DNA of 64,000 nucleotides from Xyrauchen texanus (taxonomy: Eukaryota; Chordata; Actinopteri; Cypriniformes; Catostomidae), in assembly GCF_025860055.1 (NCBI RefSeq), contig NC_068288.1, positions 11,570,689 through 11,634,688 of the forward strand. Direction: 5' to 3'. How positions within the stretch are numbered: the stretch's first letter is position 1; each line of letters opens with the position of its first letter. The notes below the pieces were generated by a model. The model was not told the DNA's origin, did not search any database, and saw nothing but the letters and a program-made list of their open reading frames with translations. This document shows, piece after piece, positions 1 to 12,900 of the stretch. Both the position numbers and the translations under genes were made by a program.

Positions 1-148
1 TTGTTTTGGGGTGAAATATAAAGATTGACAAGTTGACTAGTCATTAAAACAACATGATGACTACTAGATTATTTAAATATGTAGTTTTGAACATCCCTAT
101 TACAAGTGCGAACAAAAGACATTCATTAACAGTTGCAGTTGTACTGAC

Positions 149-637
149 CTTATCTGCATCCAGCGAGTCAAGCGCAGAGAGGTGTTCTGACACAGTGAGC
201 GAGCATAGTGATGGAGAGTGTGTGCTAGGTCGGTCCGTCTCTGCAAGTGGGATGAACGTTTGTCTGGCTTGTGGTCTTTCTATGTCCTGCTCCATGGGTG
301 AGGGCTTGCTGTGGAGCTCCAAGCTGGCGTTGTGTAGTGCGCTGAGCTCAGAGAGGTGAGATGCGTGCAGGCGAGAGGGGCGGTCTTCGCTGCAGTCCAT
401 CCTCCGCAATGCCTCTGGGGAAGAGAGGGATGGGTCACTGGACAGGCCGTCCAGAAAGTGGTGGTTGTGTTTGGGATTGTGTTCTTGTAGGCTGCAGCGC
501 TGTCTAAGCTGCTCTAGCTCCCTCTGCTGGTAGGCCAACTCCTCCTCCTGCACAGTCAGGTCATCCTGCAGACTCCGTAGCTCTGCTTTCAGATGCTGGT
601 TATGCACCTCCAGGTCAGCCAATGCACGATCTTTATT
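149..637 (-). CDS. pcnt: pcnt exon 38 (last in window, 163 codons)
   Basis: NKDRALADLEVHNQHLKAEL coiled coil, then a non-coiled Ser/His/Pro-rich segment with FLDGLSSDPSLSSPEALRRM, which fits human PCNT LDLSSWSSPEVLRK. Acceptor CATCAG, donor GTCAGT. The gene continues left of position 1. Confidence 0.9.
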
Positions 638-1689
638 CTGATGGTGAAATGACAAGAGCAAACCAGGTTTTTACATTCTCTGAAGAAAATGTTAGTGGTT
701 GATTTAGCCTGCAAGTTGGCCATCTAAATAATTCAGACTGATTCAGCGTGCACTACACGACTTGCAGTTGGCAATCTGTGCACAATTACCAACTAACAGT
801 TTTCAGTCATGTTGGTGCACACACTAAATCAACTGATCGCAGACTGGGTGCATCAACTATTTAACCATTCGTCCCCACAACCAGAAACTTAAGATCAAGC
901 TTTATTTCCACATTTTGGTACCAGCACACTGTTTAACCGACTGACATGTGGCTTGTGTGTGCATGTTTTATGTGCACTTGTGCTCTGAGAGCCTCACAAA
1001 GTTGTGGTAACGCACACCTAAACAGTAATATACACTACAATTCTGTACAAATTTTTATCTTGTTAAACATAGACAATTATGTCTAAAGTAAAAATTAACA
1101 GTGGGGGGAAAAAGAAGATTTGTAAAAAAAAAAAAAAAAAAAAGAGAGAAAAACAGCGTAAATTGCAGTCTAACAGACCAGCCGGCTACCACTGAATAGT
1201 TTGTGGCTAATATTTTAAATCATACAATAACAAGAAAACCATTCACTGCTCTTGTCTGGATAACTTTTTTCTAATTTTCTTTTTGGGCTTTTTGCCTACC
1301 AACAGAGAAGTAGGATTGAGAGAGAGGGATTGGGACATAACGTAGGTCGGAGTTGAACCTGGGTACCAGTGAGCAAACAGCTCTTACATGCCATGAGCCT
1401 CTGCACAGCTTTTCACAAATTTTTTAAACATCTGAATGTTTGCTTTAACTTTTTAAATGCAGTATCAAGTGTTCAAGTACTGTTTTCTTAATTTGTATCG
1501 TTGTTCTTTTGTTTTTATTTGTTCTATTGCCTGTAATTTGTTTCTTTAAACTGCTTATGTGAGCAAAATGGGCATTATAAAAAGAAATATACCAAAATTA
1601 ATCAGATTCAAAATCAATTCAATATCAGAATAGCAAATCTGTATCGATGCCCAGCATTTAAATGCAATTAGTGCTTTTTTTTTTTTTAA

Positions 1690-1767
<78 letters not shown>

Positions 1768-3640
1768 CTAACGGTTTGGAATAATGTACAGATTTTGCTC
1801 TTATGGAAATAAATTGGTACATTTATACACCAAAGTGGAATTCACCTGATCACAATTTGTGATCATTACTGATGAAAAAAATTACTATTACAATTTGAAA
1901 AAAATAAAATAAAATAACGAGTTAATCAAAAAATCCTCCATGTGCAGCAGTGACAGCTTTGCAGACACACTTGGCAGTTTGTCCAGATACTCAGGTGACA
2001 TTTCACCCCACACTTCCTGTAGCACTTGCCATAGATGCAACCGTTTTGTCGGGCACTTCTCACACACCTTACAGTCTAACCGATCCCACAAAAGCTCAAT
2101 GGGGTTAAGATCCATAACACTCTTTTCCAATTATCTGTTGTCCAATGTCTGTGTTTCTTTGCCCACTCGAACCTTTTCTTTTTGTTTTTCGGTTTCAAAA
2201 GTGGCATTTTTTTTGCAGATCTTCCCATAAGACCTCCTGAGTCTTCTCTTTACTGTTGTACATGAAACTGGTGTTGAGCGGGTAGAATTCAATGAAGCTG
2301 TCAGCTGAGGACATGTGAGGCGTCTATTTCTCAAACTAGAGACTCTGATGTATTTATCCTCTTGTTTAGTTGCACATCTGGTCTTCCACATCTCTTTCTG
2401 TCCTTGTTAGAGACAGTTGTGCTTTATCTTTGAAGACTGTTGTGTACACCTTTGTATGAAATCTTCAATTTCAAGCATTGTATAGCCTTCATTCCTCAAA
2501 TCAATGACTGACTGATGAGTTTCTAGAGAAAGCGGTTTCTTTTTTGCCATTTTTTTCCTAATATTGACCTCAAGACATGTCAGTCTGTTGCATACTGTGG
2601 CAACTCAAAAATAAACACAAAGACAATGTTAAGCATAATTTAACAAATCAAATAGCTTTCAACTGTGTTTCATATAATGGCAAGTGATTTTCTAGTACCA
2701 AATTAGCAATTTAGCATGATTACTCAAGGATAAGGTGTTGGAGTGATGGCTGCTGGAAATGGGGCCTGCCTAGATTTGATCAAATATTACTTTTCAAATA
2801 GTGATTATGCTGTTTTTACATCAGTAATATCCTGACTATACTTTGTGATCAGTTGAATGCCATGTTGGTGAATTAAAAGTACCAATTTCCTTCCGAATCG
2901 GCAAAATCTGTACAGTATTAAAAATATTTGGCCACCAGTGTGTGTCTGTGTAATATATATATATATATATTAGGGCTGTCGATTTAACGTGTTAATTCAG
3001 TGTGATTAATTTGATAAAAAATTAACACAATTAAATCGCAATGACCCTGGATTATATAATAAGGACGATTCATGCAAGCTTGTAGTACCACCCGTTTACT
3101 CCAGAGGGCAGTAAGTGAAACTTCAGCTCTATGGGCAACACAGTTTATACAGTGAACAAAACAACCCATCAGCGTTACATTCTTGCATTCAAAACACTTG
3201 GAGCGCAAATTCAAACGAAGGGATCTCAAGATGTGTTCTAAGTATTAAACTATATTTAACTTGACTTAATTTTGTTTATGACTGCAACGCACCCGAGACG
3301 CTACACAAGCATGTCTGACGCTTGTTGAAATTGACGGGTCCTTAAACAAGCCCTCATAATAAATCTCCAACTGATTGACAAATTCAATGTAATGGATTGC
3401 TGTGAAATGTTTGTCAATAATTGACTTATGATCAATAATATGGTAGTAAACAATACATTGTATTCTAAAGCTGTTTTTTTTATTTGTCTTCTCAATGATG
3501 AACTCTTGTAATTAACTGAATATATAATTTTTAAATATTTAAAAAAAGTTAACTATGTATAATTATATGAGGGGCTTTCTCAGCAAATATTTGTATCATG
3601 TAATTAATTTGATTAAAAATTTGATATCAATTGACAGCCC

Positions 3641-3676
<36 letters not shown>

Positions 3677-3948
3677 TGTGTTTCCATGTTTTATGGGGAC
3701 TTTCCATAGACATAATGGTTTTTATACTGTACAAACTTTATATTCTATCCCCTAAACCTAACCCTACCCCTAAACCTAACCCTCACAGAAAACTTTCTGC
3801 ATTTTTACATTTTCAAAAAACATAATTTAGTATGATTTATAAGCTGTTTTCCTCATGGGGACTGACAAAATGTCCCCACAAGGTCAAAAATTTCAGGTTT
3901 TACTATCCTTATGGGGACATTTGGTCCCCACAAAGTGATAAATACACG

Positions 3949-3987
<39 letters not shown>

Positions 3988-6900
3988 TATTGAAGGAATT
4001 CCAATTCTGTTTAAAAAGCATCCCGGTGTGATACCTCAAGAAGCTGGTTGAGAAGTATATTTCTGAAAATGTTATGCAAAGTGTGGCTACTTTGAAGATG
4101 CTAAAATATAACACAGTTTGGATATATTTTAGTCACAACACAATTCCTAATTAGTTACATTTCTGTTCTTCCATAGTTTTGATGTCTTGACCATTATCCT
4201 TAGATGTGAAAAGTAATAATAATAAAGAATGAGTAAGTGACCCAAAATTTTTGACCGGTAGTGTGTGTACACACGATATATAAACACGATATATAAAAAT
4301 GAATAATTGGGCATTAGCTGCCTTCATGTGCTATCAGAATTATCCTACTTCCCACATCGTCTGAACTTATTTTGACCACATACCACATATTACTCAGCTT
4401 GATGACGATAATGGAATTTTAGTCAAATACACAAAGTAAAAATGTACAACCTGCATAGAATATTTGTTAATAATCCATAAATGAATATGACCAAAATGGC
4501 AAGCACTAACAATTAGATGTATTTAGAAAAATGAACAAAACCTGTCATTCAATAGAGAAACTGTACTCTGCCATGTTGAAAGTTTAGAACTTTTCCCATC
4601 TCCAAAATGCAGGTTTTAAAATTATCTCAGATTTTCCTATTTACAAAATTCCGATGGCATTTGAAGGCAGCATTAATCCCAACAGGCACATTACAGGAGA
4701 TCAGCTATTACACACATACCTGTCCCTCTTCCTGTAGCTTCTCTGCTCTCTCTGTGCTGGTACTAAGTCCCTCCTTAACTGCAACTAGCTCCGCCCTAAG
4801 AGCATCATGCTCCGCCTTCAGGTGGATAAGCTGCTGCTCTCTCTCGCGCAGAGCAATCTCCGCCTTAGCCAGGGTCTCTTCAGCACACGTCTGCACACAT
4901 AAACAGATAGCAAACCCCAAGGTTACACATGTATGCACACAAACAACTTATTTCAGTTACATCAGTGGTTAAAAAAAAAAAATTATATTTTTTAGTTCTG
5001 TTCACACTTGGATAAAATCAGGGAAAAGAGCCTAAACCCAATACACAAAGCAAGCCTCTAGTAAACATATGGCTTAACCTGTAAATGATTCCAAAGCTGG
5101 TGAACATGAACCAAAGCAAAATGTCCACCTTATAAAGTTAAAAGCATTTACAGATTTGCCTCCTGTACAATTACAATAGAAGTACACTCGAAACTAGAAA
5201 GTTAGAAGAAAGGATGTTGGTTAAAATACCTCAAACTTACTCAAATGCAGCAAAAATAAACAAAAAGTGTATTAAGATCTCCATTTTAACACACGCTGAT
5301 CCAAACTAAAATATAAATCAAGCTTTTAAGATACACAGTTTAAAAACAATAAACTGAAGCTTCCCTTTTCTGCAAATGTACTTCCTGTATGAGTTGTTGT
5401 CTTGTGAGCCAGATAAGCAGAGAGCTGAAAGGGTTGGGCTAAATCTGCCTGTTCTTGTACATCCTTTTTTTTGTCTGCTGTCATTTCACTCCACACATAA
5501 TGTGGTAAATCTGTAACTAATTAGAAAGCTTGAGGCGACTTCGCAAAATTGACCATTGACATTATGAACAAACCATAATTCTTATGGACTTTTTGCTGTA
5601 TCATTCTTGCAATTCAGGACTGCACAAGAAAGAAATGAATACCATGAGACTTTTTGACCATAAACGAATTGCTGGTAAGAGTAATTAAATTAGCAAACCA
5701 CACTACGCTAGATGCGCAGTATGTTTTTTGTTGCATTGAATCAATGAGGACAACGCAATAGAATGAGTCAGTTTACTGTTGTTGTTTTTATTTTTTTCCT
5801 CCCAATCTGTAATGCCCAATTCCCACTACTTGGTAGGTCCTCACGATGGTGTGGGTACTCACCTCAATCCGTGTGGCGGAGGACAAGTCTCGGTTGCCTC
5901 CGCTTCAGAGTAAATCCATGCATCTTATCAAGTGGCTTGTCGTGTGGAGACTCCGCATGTGGAGGCTCATGCTACTCTCCGCAATGCACGCACAACTTAC
6001 CATGCGCCCCACTGAGAGTGAGAACCACTAATCACGACCACAACGATGTTACCCCATGTGACTCCACCCGCCCTAGCAACCGGGCCAATTTGGTTGCTTA
6101 GGAGACCTGGCTGGACTCACTCAGCACACCCTGGATCCGAACTCGTGACTCCAGGGTGGTAGTCAGCGTCAATACTCGCTGAGCTACCCAGGCCACCAAG
6201 TTTACTGTTGTTAAATTATGAGGGACAGACTGGGTGTGACGAAAATCACATGGGATTCAAACCACATGCTCACAAATGAAACTTTATAATTTGGGGCAGG
6301 GGAAAAAAAAAAACTCAAAGAAATGGTTCACCCAAGAATTTAAATTCTCTCATCATTTACCCTCATGTCATCCTTTTTCTTCTGCAGACAATAAACACAT
6401 TTTTAGAAGAGTATTTCAGCTCTGTATGTCCATATACTGCAATTAAATGGCAACCAAATCTTTGAAGCTCCAAAAAGCACATAAAGGCAGCATATAGTTA
6501 CCCACGTCTTCTAGAGTAATCCAATTGATTTTGGGTGAGAACAGACCAAATAGTAACACCTTTTGCAATGTACATCTTGCCATTGTAGTGTAAGCACAAT
6601 CATGATTTCAAGCTCGATTAAACTTCCTAGTGCTTGACGTATGCATAGAGCACTAGATGGTGCTAAGAGGTGTAATAAAGCTTGAAATCATGATGGACAT
6701 GGAGACTGCTGATGTCAAGATATGTAGTGAAAAAGCAGACTAATATTACTTTTATGCTGCCTATGTGCTTTTTGGAGTTTCACAGATTTAGTCACCATTT
6801 ACTTGCATGAGTAAATGAGAATTGTAATTTTTTGTAAACCATTCTTTTAAGTTAAACAGAATTGGTTCGGAGTAAGAACATATTCTTTATTCCCAACACT

Positions 6901-9900
6901 AACTCAAAGTCATAAGAGTCAGACAGGATTAATGTCTTTTTAAAATGTGCAAACACAACAGAAAGCAGTTATTTTTGAATATTGTATAATCAATCCAAGT
7001 ATCTCACCAATACTTCTTTCTGGGCTTCCCCTTGTTTCGCCACAGTCTCCTCCTGTTGCTCATATAGATCTTTTATAAAGTTCGTCTTTAAAGTGATTTC
7101 CTGTTTCAAGTTCTCTATTTCCTCTTGGAGAAATCCCTCACGCTTCCTCAGAGCCTCTCTCTCCATGGAGAGTTCCGTTTTCCCTGTCTCCAAGGCAATG
7201 ACGTTACCTCTGCATGCTTGGACATACTCCTCAAGTTCCTTGAGTTTGGACCGCAAAGCAGCAATCTCCTTCTGATCCTCCTCCTCTCTGTGCTGTAGCT
7301 TGGAAACCAGGCTTTCCAGCTGCACCTTCTCCCCTCTCTGCTTCTGTGCCTCCTCCAGCAGCATGTCAAGCTCCTGCTGCACATTCTCTCTCCTCTCCTC
7401 TACCCTTCTCAACTTGAGCTCTGATTCTCTCAAGTCGGACTGGCAAATTTGCCCTTTATCTTCCAACTCTTCCACTCGGTCAGTCAATCTCTCTGTTTCT
7501 GCTTGTTTCTCCTCTAGCTGGAGTTTGAGCTCATCTGCCTCCTGTTCCAACATAGCCACTTTCCCTCTTTCCTCTCCCAGACTGTGGCTAAGTGCCTCCA
7601 CTTGACTCCCATACTGTTCCTCCTGGGACAGCAGCAGTCTTTGAAGAGCTTCCCTCTCTCCGGCGGCATGTTCAAGCTCAATCTGTAACTCCTGTAAACG
7701 AGCGCGAGCCAACAGGAGGGTATGGCTGTTCAGCTCCTGACACAGGCTCTCCTCTGGTGCCCTCTGCGGGCGAGGTCGAGGGGACCAGGGGAAGTCTGAG
7801 GACTCTGGGCTGTCAGTGTTGGGATCACTGACCTCATGATGGTTGGGGTCAAGCTGGCTTAGCTCCTCTTGAAGCTTGTTGATGACCTCATGGAGCTGCT
7901 CTGCCTCTTCTTCCTTGGCATGGCTCAAACGTTCCTGATCGCCACGAAGACGTTCGACAAGAGATCGCAGCTCTTCAATCTCAGCCTGCTTTTCTTCAAG
8001 GGTCTGAAAATATCAATGGGGACTACAGTTACAAAACCAGCAAGTTAAATTCCACCATTGAGAAAAATGAAAATTATTAAGTCCAGATGGAACTTAATTA
8101 CCACTTTTAAAAAAGTAATTGAGAGATATATATATATATATATATAATTTTTTATTTTTTTTAATGTTAAAAATAATAATACCAATGTAATTATCCAATT
8201 TAAAATAAATAAATATATATAAATACACTCACCTAAAGGATTATTAGGAACACCTGTTCAATTTCTCAGTAATGCAATTATCTAATCAACCAATCACATG
8301 GCAGTTGCTTCAATGCATTTAGGGGTGTGGTCCTGGTCAAGACAATCTCCTGAACTCCAAACTGAATGTCAGAATGGGAAAGAAAGGTGATTTAAGCAAT
8401 TTTGAGCGTGGCATGGTTGTTGGTGCCAGACGGGCCGGTCTGAGTATTTCACAATCTGCTCAGTTACTGGGATTTTCACGCACAAACATTTCTAGGGTTT
8501 ACAAAGAATGGTGTGAAAAGGAAAAACATCCAGTATGCGGCAGTCCTGTGGGCTGAAAATGCCTTGTTGATGCTAGAGGTCAGAGGAGAATGGGCCGACT
8601 GATTCAAGCTGATAGAAGAGCAACTTTGCCTGAAATAACCACTCGTTACAACCGAGGTATGCAGCAAAGCATTAGTGAAGCCACAACACGCACAACCTTG
8701 AGGCGGATGGGCTACAACGGCAGAAGACCCCACCGGGTACCACTCATCTCCACTACAAATAGGAAAAAGAGGCTACAGTTTGCAAGAGCTCACCAAAATT
8801 GGACTGCTGAAGACTGGAAAAATGTTGCCTGGTCTGATGAGTCTCGATTTCTGTTGAGACTCATCAGGACTCATTTCCTTAGTGCCAATTGGGCATCGTT
8901 TAAATGCCACAGCCTACCTGAGCATTGTTTCTGACCATGTCCATCCCTTTATGGCCACCATGTACCCATCCTCTGATGGCTACTTCCAGCAGGATAATGC
9001 ACCATGTCACAAAGCTCGAATCATTTCAAATTGGTTTCTTGAACATGACAATGAGTTCACTGTACTAAAATGGCCCCCACAGTCACCAGATCTCAACCCA
9101 ATAGAGCATCTTTGGGATGTGGTGGAACGGGAGCTTCGTGCCCTGGATGTGCATCCCACAAATCTCCATCAACTGCAAGATGCTATCCTATCAATATGGG
9201 CCAACATTTCTAAAGAATGCTTTCAGCACCTTGTTGAATCAATGCCACGTAGAATTAAGGCAGTTCTGAAGGCGAAAGGGGGTCAAACACAGTATTAGTA
9301 TGGTGTTCCTAATAATCCTTTAGGTGAGTGTATATAAAAGTATATGTATATACACATAAAGGAGAACTGGGGCTGTTTTAAAGGCAAAGGTGGTCACTTT
9401 ATTATCGTTGGTCAGTTCCAGCTCCTGCTGCAGCTGGAGGATCTGCTGGTTTAAGTGGTCAATCTTTTGATTCTTCTCCTCTAGAAGAGCAGATGGAAGC
9501 TGAAGGATAGACTCATCATTCCCCTCCTCTAGCCATCTGGTCAGAGTGTCAACGGTCTCCTAATGGAAACAGACATAATGAACAAACATCCAACCGAACA
9601 GCTTTTCAAATCTTCCAGAAAATCAATGTTAACTACATCTCCTACAATATTGTAGAGTTCTGCGAGATATATATATATATATATAAATAAAAAAAATAAA
9701 AAAAGACTACACAGGTACCTTTAAGTGTGTAATGTGAGCATGGAGTTGGTCCTCTGTAGCTCTGCTTTCTCTGCTTTTGAGCTCCAGCTGTAGTGTGAGC
9801 TGTCTGCTCTGTTCCTCCCTCAGTTCTACATCTTTCTCAAGCTCAACTACATGCTCCGACAGCAACTCCACCTACGAGATGAAGTATCAAGCAATAAATA

Positions 9901-12900
9901 ACATTTTTTCCATGTTAATCGGAGGTTTAAAACCATGAAGGGTTGCTTGATTACCAATTTCTACCTTCTACGGTGAAATTTTATTGGTCCAAAATCCCAC
10001 TCTATATAGCTGTGCATTAAGCATCAAGTATGTTAATATAATCGAGTGATTGCTTTACTTCATAAAGCATTTTGCTTCGCAAACATGATGTGCCGCACCT
10101 TGTTGTATATGGTCTTGGGTTGCGTTCTGATAATTTTGATGTATATACGTAATCTATTAATCATTTTTGTGAAACTCAGATTAACTGCATCTAAACATTC
10201 TCCTTGACACACCTGTTGCTCTCTGGTCTGCAGATCCTTCTGTGTAGCTTCCAGCTGTTCCCGAAGGTTGGAGTCAGAGTTTACATCAGGGAAACGGTGT
10301 CTGGTCTCATCGAGTTTAGACTGCAGTGCAGAGATCTGAAGCTTATTGTCATACTGCTGTTGCTGCAACGCTTCTTTATCCTGAAAGGGAACCCACAAAC
10401 CAATATGGGTTAGTGCTACAAAGACACATTTGCAAAAACATGGGGGAATCATTTGAACAAACCACTACTTTGAACACCAATACCCAATCAAAAACAGGGA
10501 ACTATTTGCCATGCAACTTAATTCTATGCTCTTGTAATTTTACGTTCAAATGTAAGTGTGCGCAAATGTGTTTTGTACTAATACAGAGATGCACCTGAGT
10601 GAGCTCCTGAAGACTCTTGCATGTTTTCTGAATTTCTTGCTCCAGCTGTGTGACAGTCGTGCTGGCCTCCACACTGCTCAGTAACGCCTGCTCCAGCTCA
10701 CGGATACGAGTCACCAGTTTTTCGATCTCCTCATTGCGCTCTTCCACATCATGTTGACACTGCTCTTTTGCGGAATATAGCACATTGAAGTCTTCCATCT
10801 TATCTTTGATCAGAGCCTGAAGGCTCTCCACCTGTACAAACCCCCCAAAAAAAACACAGATCTAAAAGGCAAGTGTGAGCGGGTATTTAAATTAAAATGC
10901 TGAAGATGCATGTGGGCATATGGGCCTAATAACACAAAGTAAAACTAAATTATAGCAACAGTCTCGTGAAGCATGGATATATTTAAAGAGCTACAAGGCC
11001 ACAAACTAATGTCAGACAGGACATCTCAAAAGAATGGACACAGATGATCGGAGCATCATGATTTAGGTAAAAAGGCGCTCTTGCAGTAGCAGCTACTATA
11101 AAAGCGGGCCGAGACATTTCATAGACTGTCCAGAGGGGAAGCGCATGGGTTTTAAAGGAATATTCTGGGTTCAATACAAGTTTAGCTCAATCGACAGCAT
11201 TTATGGCATCATGTTGATTACCACAAAAAGTGATATAGACTCGTACCTCCTTTTCTTTATATATATATATATATATAAAATAAAATAAAATAAAAAAGCA
11301 GAAATGGAGGTTCCGGTGAGGCACTTACAATGAAATTGAATGAGGCCAATTTTTGGAGGGTTAAATACAAAAATATGAAGCTTATAATTTTATATAAGCA
11401 CTTGCATTAATTCTTCAGTTAATACTCGTGTATTGTTTGAGCTGTTTAGTGGTTTCATTTTTACAGTCATTTTAGGGTTTGTTGACATTACATCATGAAA
11501 ATTAAGTTGTAAAATTGTATACAACTTTACACAGAAAAAGTTAGTAAGTGGTTTTATTACACTAAAATAAATGTAAACAAACATTATACAAATATAACAA
11601 AATATAAACAATGTTAAAATAACAAAAGTTATGTCATGTAGCTATACTTTTGAAAAAGTGAGTATTTTAAATGCTCAATACATTTTTGTGGTTATCAATA
11701 TTATGCCACAAATGCTGTTGATTGAGCTTAACTTGTACTGAACCTGGAATATTCCAGAGTTTAAGCATTCACATGGGGAGGAGGAAGCAAAGGCAAAGAC
11801 ATGTATTAAAGATGTGACCGCTGTATATCTATAGAAAAATGGTTTAATAAACAAGACAGTGAATGGAGAGGAAGTAACACATGCTCAACTCCTTTAAAAT
11901 ATTGAATAAGCCATGCAAAAGCTGCTACAGGATCACTTTATAATGACTAAAGCCAAATAACATACCTGAAGAACTAAGTCCTCAAACTACAACATTCAGT
12001 TAAGAAAAAAAGGCAGATCAAAACGTCAAATCATTCACAGAAATGAATCAGAATTGTTTTAGATTTTTATCATCAACGATTATTAATAATTCACAAAAAA
12101 ATGCACAAGACATTTTGTTAAGAAAAAAAATCACATCTCTGTAGTTCTAGGCCATTACCCTTTGACCTTTGAGGTCCCCTCCTGTGTGTCCTTTAGCCGG
12201 CTGTCTCAGCTGAGCTTCCAGATTCTTGATTTCCTGCTGGAATTCATCTCTCTCATGTTCCCTTTCCACCGCTTGTTCCTGTACATTTACAGGAGAGTCA
12301 GTTATTCTCTTAGAAGACATGTACAATGTCTTACAATAAAACAAAGAACTGATGCTATCCCAGATGTGTATGACTTTCTTCCGCAGAACACAAATTATGA
12401 TTTTTAGAACAATATCTCAGCTCTGTAGGTCCATTCATTGCAAGTTCATGGGTGCCAAGCTTGACACTTCAAAAAGCACATAAAGACAACATAAAAGTAA
12501 TCCATACGACTCAAGTGTTTTAATACATGTCTTCAGAAGCGATATGATAGGTGTGGGTGAGAAACAGAACAATATTTAAGTCCTTTTTTGCTAGAACTTC
12601 TTCTCTCTGCCCAGTAGGGGCGATTTTCTTTAAGAATGTGAATCACCAAAACAAGAAGAATGTGAAGGTGAAAGTTAAAGTGGAGATTGACCGAGCAGGA
12701 AGGAGAATTTATAGTAAAAAAGGACTTCAATATTGATTAGTTTCTCACCCACACCCATCATGGCTTCTGAAGACATTGATTAAACCACTGGAGTCTTATG
12801 GATTACTTTTATGTCTGCCATGTGAGTTTTGGAGCTCCAAAACTTTGGCATCATTCACTTACATTGAGAGGACCAAATGAGCTGAGATATTCTTCTAAAA

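Noticed and set aside
1555..1761. Open frame of repeated Met-Cys-Val residues
   Set aside because: It is the translation of a (CA)n microsatellite.
3750..3785. Internal telomere repeat
   Set aside because: Only a few imperfect CCCTAAACC units inside a common dispersed repeat.
3555..3825. Two overlapping plus-strand frames with Thr-His repeats
   Set aside because: They run through (CA)n and an interspersed repeat; no gene features.
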